A program made the position numbers and the translations under genes. A DNA stretch of 14,007 nt from UBA6987 sp045616945 (GTDB taxonomy: Bacteria > Bacillota > Clostridia > Lachnospirales > Lachnospiraceae), in the NCBI GenBank assembly GCA_045616945.1, contig JAZLHR010000089.1:1-14007 (forward strand), read 5' to 3'. How positions within the stretch are numbered: position 1 is the first letter of the stretch; each line of letters starts with the position of its first letter. The notes beneath the pieces are model-generated. The model had not been told where the DNA came from and did no database searches. It saw only the letters and a program-made list of their open reading frames with translations. This document shows positions 1 through 5,898 of this stretch, one piece after another.

Positions 1-2
1 GC

Positions 3-218
3 ATCCTGTCCGGAGAGAATCATCAGCCGCTGCCGGTTCTCCGGCGGCGGTTTTTTGAAGGTGTGGGCCCGGATGTCCGGCTGGAACAGGGAAAGCAGCT
101 GAAGCATTTCACGATTGTTGAAGAAAGGGGATTTTTTGGCACGAAATCCTTGAATTATGTGAAGAAAAGCGGTATGATTGCGGCATCATATTTCCGCAAA
201 GGAGAAAAAAATGGATAA
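3..218 (+). CDS. 3' end of an unidentified gene
   Basis: An open frame enters from the left edge (codon phase starting at base 3) and stops with TAA at 216-218. The visible 71 residues end in FRKGEKNG. The composition is protein-like: many charged residues and a central stretch reading VEERGFFGTKSLNYVKKSG. I do not recognise the family. The stop lies 8 bases inside the start of the MscS gene (ATG at 211), an overlap typical of translationally coupled genes, so the two are probably co-transcribed. The ribosome binding site of the channel gene lies inside this frame. Only the C-terminus is in the window, so no function can be given. Confidence 0.6.
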   Translation: MLSGENHQPLPVLRRRFFEGVGPDVRLEQGKQLKHFTIVEERGFFGTKSLNYVKKSGMIAASYFRKGEKNG

Positions 219-993
219 TGTATTCCCTATTGTGTTTGCGATCCTGGAAGCACTAATCGTTTTCCTGCTCGGCAATTTCCTGATCCGCCGCTTCAGTGAT
301 AAGATCGCCAACCTCTTCACAGCCAAAATGCCTGCAAACGTAAAAGCCGTTGCCGGCATCGCAGTCAAGTTCCTGCTGTATTTCTTCCTGATCAGCTTCA
401 TCTGCCCGATTCTCGGCATTTCGAATGCTTCTCTCATTGCTCTGATCGGCGCTCTCGGTGCTGCTGCAGCCCTCGCTCTGCAGAACGGCCTCGGTTCCAT
501 CGTCAGCGGCGTTTTCATTCTTGTTACCAATCCTCTTTCTCCCGGTGACTGGGTCGAAACGGCCGGTATTGCAGGGGAAGTCAAAAAGGTCGGTTTTTTC
601 TTTACGGAGATCATGACCGGTGACAACCATATCGCATATGTTCCCAACAGCGTCATTACCGGCGGAAAGGTAGAAAATTACTCCCGTACGCCGCTCAGAA
701 GAGTAGACCTTTCCATCGGCGTTCCTTACAGCGCTTCTCTGGCTGAGGCCCGTGCGGTGATCGAGGAAGTATGCGCGGCAGATGCCCGCGTCCTGAAGGA
801 TCCCGCTCCCTTTGTACGTACCTGGAATCTGAATGCCTCCTCCGTGGAGATCATGGTCCGTGCATGGTGCAGCAGTGCCGATTATTGGGAAGTACGTTCC
901 GCATTGCAGGAGAATATCAAGGAAACGCTGGATGCGCGCGGCATGGCCATCCCGTTCGAACAGCTGGATGTCAACCTTTTCGAGAAGAAATGA
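211..993 (+). CDS. MscS-family small-conductance mechanosensitive ion channel
   Basis: A 260-residue membrane channel that would open under membrane tension and release solutes on hypo-osmotic shock. Three hydrophobic segments lie at about 8-27, 47-69 and 72-105. The third is the pore-lining helix: it is Gly/Ala-rich (IGALGAAAALALQNGLGSIV) and leads into SGVFIL, as in MscS. The soluble beta domain follows, with the family signature PGDWVE (111-116) and VPNSVI (144-149). The C-terminal alpha/beta domain ends in GMAIPFEQ (244-251), matching the usual GI.IPFPQ. The length is at the short end for the family, the minimal three-helix type. ATG 211 was chosen over an upstream start at 178 because AAAGGAG sits just before it and the protein then begins at the first membrane helix. 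It overlaps the preceding gene by 8 bases and is followed by a terminator. Family assignment is secure; ion selectivity is unknown. Confidence 0.93.
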   Translation: MDNVFPIVFAILEALIVFLLGNFLIRRFSDKIANLFTAKMPANVKAVAGIAVKFLLYFFLISFICPILGISNASLIALIGALGAAAALALQNGLGSIVSGVFILVTNPLSPGDWVETAGIAGEVKKVGFFFTEIMTGDNHIAYVPNSVITGGKVENYSRTPLRRVDLSIGVPYSASLAEARAVIEEVCAADARVLKDPAPFVRTWNLNASSVEIMVRAWCSSADYWEVRSALQENIKETLDARGMAIPFEQLDVNLFEKK

Positions 994-1021
994 TCCGCGC
1001 TGCTGATGTATGACCGCGTTT

Positions 1022-1054
1022 CACAAAAAACCGCCTTCGGGCGGTTTTTTTGTG
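1022..1054 (+). terminator. Rho-independent terminator after the MscS gene
   Basis: CACAAAAAACCGCC, a TTCG loop and GGCGGTTTTTTTGTG form a long stem with a stable UUCG tetraloop, followed or overlapped by a T run on the + strand and an A run on the left arm. It begins 29 bases after the MscS stop. The symmetry (A run left, T run right) means it could also act on the opposite strand, but no - strand gene points at it. Confidence 0.93.
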
Positions 1055-1092
1055 CTTTCCGGGAAAAGATTTCCTTTTTAGAAAGTTTAAAA

Positions 1093-1225
1093 AATAGGCG
1101 GCGCAGCCGTTCCGGTAAAAGGCCTGTGAAAGGAAATCCTTCGGAAAAGCTCTTTTTTTGCATGTAAAAACTTGATTTTGAGCCTGCTTTGGTATAAAAC
1201 TACTTTAGAATAGTCGGCGCAGCCG
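1093..1225 (+). repeat. Pair of 17-base direct repeats in a gene-free stretch
   Basis: AATAGGCGGCGCAGCCG at 1093-1109 recurs as AATAGTCGGCGCAGCCG at 1209-1225, with one difference and a 116-base period. Both copies are preceded by an AT-rich run (TTTAAAA and CTTTAGA). The second copy lies just downstream of a promoter-like motif. The region 1055-1430 otherwise holds no recognisable gene. The repeats could be operator sites or remnants of a small duplication; I cannot tell which. Confidence 0.4.
1172..1198 (+). promoter_or_regulatory. Candidate extended -10 promoter for the repeat-protein gene
   Basis: TATAAA at 1193-1198 is preceded by TGG (an extended -10, TGnTATAAA), with TTGATT at 1172-1177 as a weak -35 at a short 15-base spacing. 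It is the best promoter candidate in the gap before the repeat-protein gene. The predicted start near 1205 gives a leader of about 225 bases that contains the second copy of the 17-base repeat. Confidence 0.4.
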
Positions 1226-1430
1226 GGAAAGGCATATGCGGCATGAAAGCAATAGAAAAGCAAAAAAATTCAGATTTTCCTGTTTTTTTACGAAGGATCA
1301 GCTGCCGGACAATCCGCAGCTGATCACGGATCTTTCGGCGTTCCGGGAGTATCCTGCGGAATAGAATAGATTCTCTTCTCATGGGAAGAGCTGACTGAGG
1401 CTGACGGCTGTATTGCGGAAAGGGGAAAAG

Positions 1431-1772
1431 ATGGCCAGAATCAGAAGATATTGCGGCAATTATATCCTGGAGGTGGAAAACGGGGTGGTCCGGGAATACT
1501 GCGGCCAATATTTGTATGAGATCCAGGGGAATTATGTGCGCCGTTACTGCGGGAACTATCTGTATGAGATAAACGGAGACATCATTCGGGAATATTGCGG
1601 CAATTATCTGCTGGAAGTAGACGGAGACCGCGTGCGCCGCTACTGCGGGAATTATGTCGCCGAGTTTTCCGGAAACTATATCCGGGAGTATTGCGGAAAC
1701 TATCTGTATGAGGTGGAGGGCTTTCTGTCTCACAGCGAAAAAATGGCTCTGATCGCCATTCTGTTCGGGTAA
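1431..1772 (+). CDS. Small protein of six 16-residue Y-C-G-N-Y repeats
   Basis: A 113-residue protein, almost all of it tandem repeat. Residues 2-97 hold six units of exactly 16 residues with core R-R/E-Y-C-G-N-Y-L-Y-E-V-x-G. Cysteines fall at 8, 24, 40, 56, 72 and 88. The residues before YCG alternate strictly between RR (units 1, 3, 5) and RE (units 2, 4, 6), so the true period may be 32 residues. Alternating hydrophobic and polar positions, with Gly or Asn at turns, suggest short beta-hairpins, for example a beta-flower or small barrel; this fold is inference. The tail (98-113) is hydrophobic and not repeated. No signal peptide or membrane anchor is clear. ATG 1431 was preferred to TTG 1413 because AGGGG lies just before it. 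It sits 37 bases upstream of the lyxose isomerase gene and may be co-transcribed with it. I do not recognise a named family and assign no function. Confidence 0.8.
   Translation: MARIRRYCGNYILEVENGVVREYCGQYLYEIQGNYVRRYCGNYLYEINGDIIREYCGNYLLEVDGDRVRRYCGNYVAEFSGNYIREYCGNYLYEVEGFLSHSEKMALIAILFG
1434..1721 (+). repeat. Six 48-base in-frame tandem repeats
   Basis: These are the coding repeats behind the 16-residue protein repeat, 6 x 48 bases. TACTGCGGGAA or TATTGCGGCAAT recurs every 48 bases. Synonymous codons differ between copies (TAT/TAC, GGC/GGG/GGA), so this is not a recent slippage expansion. The protein repeat appears to be maintained by selection. Confidence 0.85.
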
Positions 1773-1809
1773 GGACGCAGGAGAGAAGAAGGCGGGAAAG
1801 AGGTCAGAT

Positions 1810-2496
1810 ATGAAAAGATCCGAGATCAACAAGGCACTCAGGGAACTGGAAGCCATCTGCAGGCGCGAACATTGCTATTTGCCGTCTTTCTGCCGTTTTA
1901 CCCCGGAGGAGTGGCAGAATGTCGGCCGCGAATATGACGAGGTCCGTGACTGCATGCTGGGGTGGGATATCACCGACTACGGTCTGGGGGATTTTGACAA
2001 GGTCGGGATGTCGCTGATTACGATCCGGAACGGGAATCGGTCCATGGCGGAAAAGTATCCCAAAGTATATGCCGAAAAGCTGCTGTATATCAAGGAGGGG
2101 CAGTACAGCCCCAACCATTTTCACTGGTACAAGACGGAAGATATCATCAACCGCGGCGGCGGAAATGTCCTCATCCGGGTATATAATTCGCTGCCGGATG
2201 AAGCGATCGATTATGAGAGCGATGTGACCGTGCATACGGACGGGCGTACCTATTCGGTTCCTGCCGGGACGCAGGTGCGGCTCACGCCGGGAGAAAGCAT
2301 CCATATCCGGCAATTCATGTATCATGATTTTTCCGTCGAGCCGGGCACCGGAGCCGTGCTCCTGGGAGAAGTCAGCCAGTGCAATGATGACAATACCGAC
2401 AACCGCTTCAATCCTCCCGTCGGGCGTTTTCCGCGCATCGAAGAGGATGAAGCACCCTACCGCCTGCTCTGCAGCGAATATCCCGCAGCAAAATGA
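1810..2496 (+). CDS. D-lyxose/D-mannose ketol-isomerase (cupin type)
   Basis: A 228-residue enzyme expected to interconvert D-lyxose and D-xylulose and, in many members, D-mannose and D-fructose, using a divalent metal such as Mn. The length matches the family. Cupin metal ligands are visible: H103 and H105 in NHFHWYK, E110 and, later, H172 (FMYHDF). The neighbouring motifs GGGNVLIRVYNS, PAGTQVRLTPGESIHI and GEVSQCNDDNTDNRF are characteristic of this family. AGAGG precedes the ATG. The gene follows the repeat protein by 37 bases and precedes the FTR-like gene by 48 bases. No sugar kinase or sugar transporter is adjacent, so the physiological substrate is uncertain. Family assignment is secure; lyxose versus mannose preference cannot be read from the sequence. 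Confidence 0.9.
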   Translation: MKRSEINKALRELEAICRREHCYLPSFCRFTPEEWQNVGREYDEVRDCMLGWDITDYGLGDFDKVGMSLITIRNGNRSMAEKYPKVYAEKLLYIKEGQYSPNHFHWYKTEDIINRGGGNVLIRVYNSLPDEAIDYESDVTVHTDGRTYSVPAGTQVRLTPGESIHIRQFMYHDFSVEPGTGAVLLGEVSQCNDDNTDNRFNPPVGRFPRIEEDEAPYRLLCSEYPAAK

Positions 2497-2544
2497 GCCG
2501 GGCGGACCGCGCTTTTATGCCGAAAAGGAGAGGAGGATCCGAGA

Positions 2545-2748
2545 ATGAAGATCACACTGAATCCCGATGCGGAGATTGTGAAGACCGTAAAAGAGGGCCT
2601 GAAGCGTACCGGCGGCTATTGCCCCTGCCGCAGAGAACGGACAGAGGCGACCAGATGCATGTGCGAGGAGTTCAGGGCACAGATAGCCGATCCGGATTAC
2701 GAGGGCTTCTGTCACTGTATGCTGTATTACAAGTCGAAACAGGAATAG
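2545..2748 (+). CDS. Ferredoxin-thioredoxin reductase catalytic-chain-like protein
   Basis: A 67-residue protein with three Cys-x-Cys pairs: CPC (26-28), CMC (38-40) and CHC (56-58). CHC is the hallmark of the FTR catalytic chain, in which a [4Fe-4S] cluster and a neighbouring redox disulfide pass electrons from ferredoxin to thioredoxin. The spacing here is CPC-x9-CMC-x15-CHC. The plant/cyanobacterial enzyme has CPC-x16-CPC-x8-CHC, so the middle pair is shifted towards the N-terminus. The protein is also shorter than plastid FTR chains (around 110 residues). The thioredoxin gene begins 45 bases downstream and is the obvious partner. No variable (FTRA) subunit gene and no NADPH-thioredoxin reductase are present here. 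Start chosen by AGGAGG at 2531-2536. Family membership is confident; electron donor and exact reaction are inferred. Confidence 0.85.
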   Translation: MKITLNPDAEIVKTVKEGLKRTGGYCPCRRERTEATRCMCEEFRAQIADPDYEGFCHCMLYYKSKQE

Positions 2749-2793
2749 GATCAAATCTCTTTCACCGCAGACAGGGAAAAGGAGGAACTTGAA

Positions 2794-3111
2794 ATGTCGG
2801 AAATGATCATTACCCGGGATAATTATGAAAAAGAAGTGCTGCAGTCCGATCTGCCGGTACTGCTCGATTTCTGGGCGGATTGGTGCGGCCCCTGCAGGAT
2901 GCTTGCGCCGGTCGTCGCGGAGATCGCGAAAAAGTATGACGGACGGCTGAAGGTCGGCAAGGTCAATGTGGATGAGGAAAACGAATTGGCAAATGCCTTT
3001 CACGTGGACGCGATCCCGATGCTTGCCGTGATGGAAAAAGGCAAGATGACGCATACCTCCGTCGGGTTCCGGCCCATGGAGCAGCTGGAAGATCTTCTGC
3101 AGCTGAAATAG
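2794..3111 (+). CDS. trxA: Thioredoxin
   Basis: A 105-residue classical thioredoxin. The active site is WCGPC (30-34, cysteines 31 and 34). The buried Asp is in VLLDFWADW, and the cis-proline loop is AIPM around P75. Most thioredoxins have IPT at this loop, so the Met is a small departure next to the substrate-binding groove. Length and the KVNVDEE strand are standard. A strong AGGAGG at 2780-2785 precedes the ATG. The gene lies directly after the FTR-like gene, so this thioredoxin is probably reduced by ferredoxin through that protein. There is no clear terminator after it; a weak CGCCG/CGGCG hairpin lies at 3121-3136. Confidence 0.95.
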   Translation: MSEMIITRDNYEKEVLQSDLPVLLDFWADWCGPCRMLAPVVAEIAKKYDGRLKVGKVNVDEENELANAFHVDAIPMLAVMEKGKMTHTSVGFRPMEQLEDLLQLK

Positions 3112-3232
3112 GCTGCGGTGCGCCGTTTTTTCGGCGGGCTGTATTATCATTTTACGCAGAGAAGGATGACCGGAAAGCGGGCGGGATCTGCCGCCGCGCG
3201 ATTGTTCCGGCAGCGGGAAAAAGGAGCAAAGT

Positions 3233-4501
3233 ATGAACAAATATGATGTAGTCGTGATCGGCGGCGGTTTTACAGGCTGTGCGGCAGCTATCGCAGCAGC
3301 CAGACAGGGGCAGTCGGCTTTGATATTGGAGGCATCCGGCTTTTTGGGCGGCGCAGCTTCCAACTGTCTTGTTTTCCCCTTTATGAATTATCATACCGAT
3401 ATCCCGCAGGCAGACGGGACCGTCAAAAGGCACTTCCTGAGCCGCGGTATTTTCGGTGAATTGGTCCGGGGGCTTGAAAAGCACGGAAACGGGCGGCGCT
3501 TCTGCGATGAGGATCTGAAAGTCCTCCTGGACGAAAAAACGGCGGAGGCCGGGGTACAGGTGCTGTTTCATGCCGCGCTTTGCGGGGTGAAGAAGGAAGG
3601 CACGCGTATCCGTTCCGTTTCCGTTGTGACCAAGGCCGGTATATTGGAATTTGAAGGCTCGGTGTTTATCGACTGCACCGGAGATGCCGACCTCTGCACG
3701 ATGGCCGGTATTTCGACGCGCCTCGGCAGGGAAGCGGACAATCTCTGCCAGCCGATGACGCTTTGCTTCCGCGTGGCGAACATCGATGAGAAAGAGTTTC
3801 TGGCGCATAAGCCGGAAATGCAGAAATTATACAGGGAATGGCAGCAGGCCGGAAAGATCACCAACCCGCGGGAGGATATCCTCGTTTTCAATTATCCGAT
3901 CGACGGGATGATGCATTTCAACACGACCAGGATCGTCAAGCTGAATCCGGTGGATCCCTTCGATGTGACGCGGGCGGAAATGGAAGCACGGAAACAGGTG
4001 CAGGAACTCATGACATTCTTCCGGGAGGCGCCGGTTGCCGGTATGGAAAATGCCGAGTTGGTATATACCGCTCCGAGCATCGGCGTGCGGGAAAGCCGCA
4101 TGCTGGACGGCTGCTATGTCCTGACCGGCGATGATCTGGTGAAATGCACCAAGTTCGGCGATGCCATTGCGGCCGGGAACTACGATATCGATATCCATAA
4201 CCCGGAGGGCAGCGGCACGAGCCATCACTATTTCGAGCCGGGGACCTGGTATACCATCCCCTACCGCGCGCTGGTCCCGAAGGCGGAAGAAGCGGACAAT
4301 CTGCTGGTCGGCGGAAGATGCATTTCCGTGGACCATGAAGCGCAGGCTTCGGTGCGCATCATGCCTATCTGCTGTACGACCGGTGAGGCTGCCGGCATAG
4401 CTGCCGCCGTCGCAAACCGGAACGGGACATCGGTGCAGGCAGCGGATGTGAAGGAGATTCAGCAGCTTCTGAAGGCTGCCGGTGCTTATATCGGCGACTG
4501 A
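3233..4501 (+). CDS. FAD-dependent oxidoreductase (FAD_oxidored type)
   Basis: A 422-residue soluble flavoprotein. The N-terminus has the dinucleotide-binding fold YDVVVIGGGFTGCAAAIAAA with an acidic strand end (LILEAS, about residues 31-36). GFLGGAASN follows, as in the FAD_oxidored family. The motif FIDCTGDADL lies mid-protein. The C-terminal FAD contact is NLLVGGRC (about 356-363), then MPICCTTGEAAGIAA. Several cysteines sit near the flavin site (GGRC, ICCT). The family acts on diverse substrates, often as reductases or dehydrogenases beside carbohydrate genes, and the substrate cannot be read here. AAGGAG at 3221-3226 supports the start. It follows thioredoxin by 121 bases and precedes the U32-like gene by 33 bases, so it is probably in one transcript with that gene. 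Confidence 0.87.
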   Translation: MNKYDVVVIGGGFTGCAAAIAAARQGQSALILEASGFLGGAASNCLVFPFMNYHTDIPQADGTVKRHFLSRGIFGELVRGLEKHGNGRRFCDEDLKVLLDEKTAEAGVQVLFHAALCGVKKEGTRIRSVSVVTKAGILEFEGSVFIDCTGDADLCTMAGISTRLGREADNLCQPMTLCFRVANIDEKEFLAHKPEMQKLYREWQQAGKITNPREDILVFNYPIDGMMHFNTTRIVKLNPVDPFDVTRAEMEARKQVQELMTFFREAPVAGMENAELVYTAPSIGVRESRMLDGCYVLTGDDLVKCTKFGDAIAAGNYDIDIHNPEGSGTSHHYFEPGTWYTIPYRALVPKAEEADNLLVGGRCISVDHEAQASVRIMPICCTTGEAAGIAAAVANRNGTSVQAADVKEIQQLLKAAGAYIGD

Positions 4502-4534
4502 TACGGCTGCGGCCGGTTTCGGAAAAGGAGTCAT

Positions 4535-5446
4535 ATGGGACAGATCGACCGGGGCAGGGCATACTACCACCTGCCCGGGCTTTTCGAATATTATGCGCTG
4601 TACAGCCGTTTTTTGCCTCTGTTTTACGGGCACCGGGACTGGTTTTATGACTGGTGTGAGATCGGTTCGATCTACGGGGCACCGGCGGACTGCCTTTGGG
4701 GCGGCGGCCGGGCAGGCTTCGGAGACGATGATCCGCAGGAGGTGCTGCGGCTGCTGCGGCGTTTCGGTATTTCCGCGAGGCTGACCTTCAGCAATTCGCT
4801 CCTGCGGGAGGAACATCTGACGGATAAGCGCTGCGGCCGCCTCTGCAGGCTGCTGGAGGAAAGCGCTTCCCCGCAGAACGGTGTGATCGTTCACTCGGAA
4901 CTGCTGCTGGAATATCTGCGGGAAAAATATCCCGGCCTGTATTTTGTGTCTTCCACTACAAAGGTCCTCACGGACTGGGATGCCTGTCTGCGGGAATTGC
5001 AGCGCCCGGAATTTGCTTATGTCGTGCCGGATTTCCGCCTGAACCGCCCGCCGGAGCGCTGGGCCTCCCTGCCGCAGGAATGGAAGGATAAGGTGGAATT
5101 CCTGTGCAATGAGTGCTGCCCGGTCGGCTGCACGAACCGGAAAGCCTGCTATGAAAGTGTCAGCCGGAAGAATCTGGGCGAGGATACTGCCGATTTCCGA
5201 TGCACCGCGCCGGAGGGAAGCGGCGGCTACCGCTTCTCGAAAGCCATGCGCAGCCCGGCCTTTATCGGCCCGGATGACATCCGGGATATATACCTGCCCC
5301 TCGGTTTTAACCAATATAAGATCGAAGGGCGCGGCCTCGGAAGCGCATTGATCCTGGAATTCCTCCTTTTTTACCTGACCAAGCCGGAGCATCGGCTGCA
5401 GGTACGGGAGGATATCTATCTGGATGCGATGCTCGACCTGTTTTAA
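4535..5446 (+). CDS. U32-peptidase-like TIM-barrel protein with a cysteine cluster
   Basis: A 303-residue protein. The C-terminal part resembles the U32 family: HSELLLEYLREKYP, then SSTTKVL and VVPDFRLNR. A cysteine cluster follows (C191, C194, C195, C199, C205 in FLCNECCPVGCTNRKACY), then LGFNQYKIEGRG, which matches the family's KIEGR box (262-266). In U32 relatives such as UbiU/UbiV four cysteines bind a [4Fe-4S] cluster, so an Fe-S centre is plausible here. The N-terminal 60 residues are Tyr/Trp-rich and unlike the typical family start. The length is shorter than the 400-plus residues of classical U32 peptidases. AAGGAG lies 4 bases before the ATG. The gene follows the FAD oxidoreductase by 33 bases, which suggests a joint redox function. 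The superfamily call is moderately sure; whether it is a peptidase, hydroxylase or other enzyme is unknown. Confidence 0.6.
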   Translation: MGQIDRGRAYYHLPGLFEYYALYSRFLPLFYGHRDWFYDWCEIGSIYGAPADCLWGGGRAGFGDDDPQEVLRLLRRFGISARLTFSNSLLREEHLTDKRCGRLCRLLEESASPQNGVIVHSELLLEYLREKYPGLYFVSSTTKVLTDWDACLRELQRPEFAYVVPDFRLNRPPERWASLPQEWKDKVEFLCNECCPVGCTNRKACYESVSRKNLGEDTADFRCTAPEGSGGYRFSKAMRSPAFIGPDDIRDIYLPLGFNQYKIEGRGLGSALILEFLLFYLTKPEHRLQVREDIYLDAMLDLF

Positions 5447-5481
5447 GAGGAAACCCGGCGCGGAAAGCGGGGGAATAGAGA

Positions 5482-5697
5482 ATGAAAGAGATCAAGATCG
5501 GAAGATACCGTCATTTCAAAGGGAAAGAGTACCGGGTCCTGTATCTGGCTGCGCACAGTGAGACGCTGGAGCCGATGGTCGTATATCAGGCTCTGTACGG
5601 GGACGGGAAGATATGGGTGCGTCCGGCATCCATGTGGAACGAAACGGTCGTATGGGAAGGCAGACAGCAGCCCCGGTTTGCGTATCTGGGGGAATGA
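5482..5697 (+). CDS. DUF1653 domain protein
   Basis: A 71-residue protein covering essentially one DUF1653 domain. It shows GRYRHFKGKEYRVL at the N-terminus, then AAHSETLEPMVVYQALYGDG, then WVRPASMW and a closing PRFAYLGE. These match the family pattern of Y-x-H-F-K-G, V-Y-x-x-L-Y and W-V-R-P. The biochemical role of the domain is not established. It begins 35 bases after the U32-like gene with a modest ribosome binding site (GGGGAA) and ends just before a terminator, so it is probably the last gene of the transcript that includes the FAD oxidoreductase and U32-like genes. Confidence 0.87.
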   Translation: MKEIKIGRYRHFKGKEYRVLYLAAHSETLEPMVVYQALYGDGKIWVRPASMWNETVVWEGRQQPRFAYLGE

Positions 5698-5707
5698 TAC
5701 GGAAAAG

Positions 5708-5740
5708 AAAACGCACTCTCCGGCAGGAGGGTGCGTTTTT
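5708..5740 (+). terminator. Rho-independent terminator after the DUF1653 gene
   Basis: AAAACGCACTCTCC, loop GGCA, then GGAGGGTGCGTTTTT: a 14-pair stem with one wobble and a T run. It starts 11 bases after the stop codon and closes the FAD oxidoreductase-U32-DUF1653 block. Bases 5741-5850 hold nothing recognisable. Confidence 0.92.
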
Positions 5741-5853
5741 GCGTGCGGGCGAATGGCCCGGCTCATCAGCAGGAAAAGCTGGCTGCTTATCTTCGTTATC
5801 TGCAGCAGCCTTGAATCCCGGAAGGGGATCGCTTAGCCCCATGGCCTTCGATG

Positions 5854-5890
5854 AAAAAGGCAGCTGTCTCAGGAGAGGGAGACGGCTGCC
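5854..5890 (-). terminator. Rho-independent terminator of the alanine dehydrogenase gene
   Basis: Read on the - strand, GGCAGCCGTCTC, an 8-base loop and GAGACAGCTGCC form a 12-pair stem with one wobble, followed by TTTTT. It begins 9 bases after the - strand gene's stop. Together with the terminator at 5708-5740 it separates the two convergent transcripts. Confidence 0.9.
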
Positions 5891-5898
5891 GAAGAAGG

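Noticed and set aside
1434..1721. Regular 48-base periodicity, considered as a CRISPR array
   Set aside because: The units are fully in frame, have no unique spacers, and translate to a conserved 16-residue repeat with synonymous differences.
3121..3136. CGCCG-TTTTTT-CGGCG as a terminator after thioredoxin
   Set aside because: The T run lies in the loop rather than after the stem, and the stem is only five pairs. It is not a convincing terminator.
3827..5392. A 521-residue open frame on the - strand
   Set aside because: It is antisense to the FAD oxidoreductase and U32-like genes, both of which have clear family motifs and ribosome binding sites. The frame itself has none.
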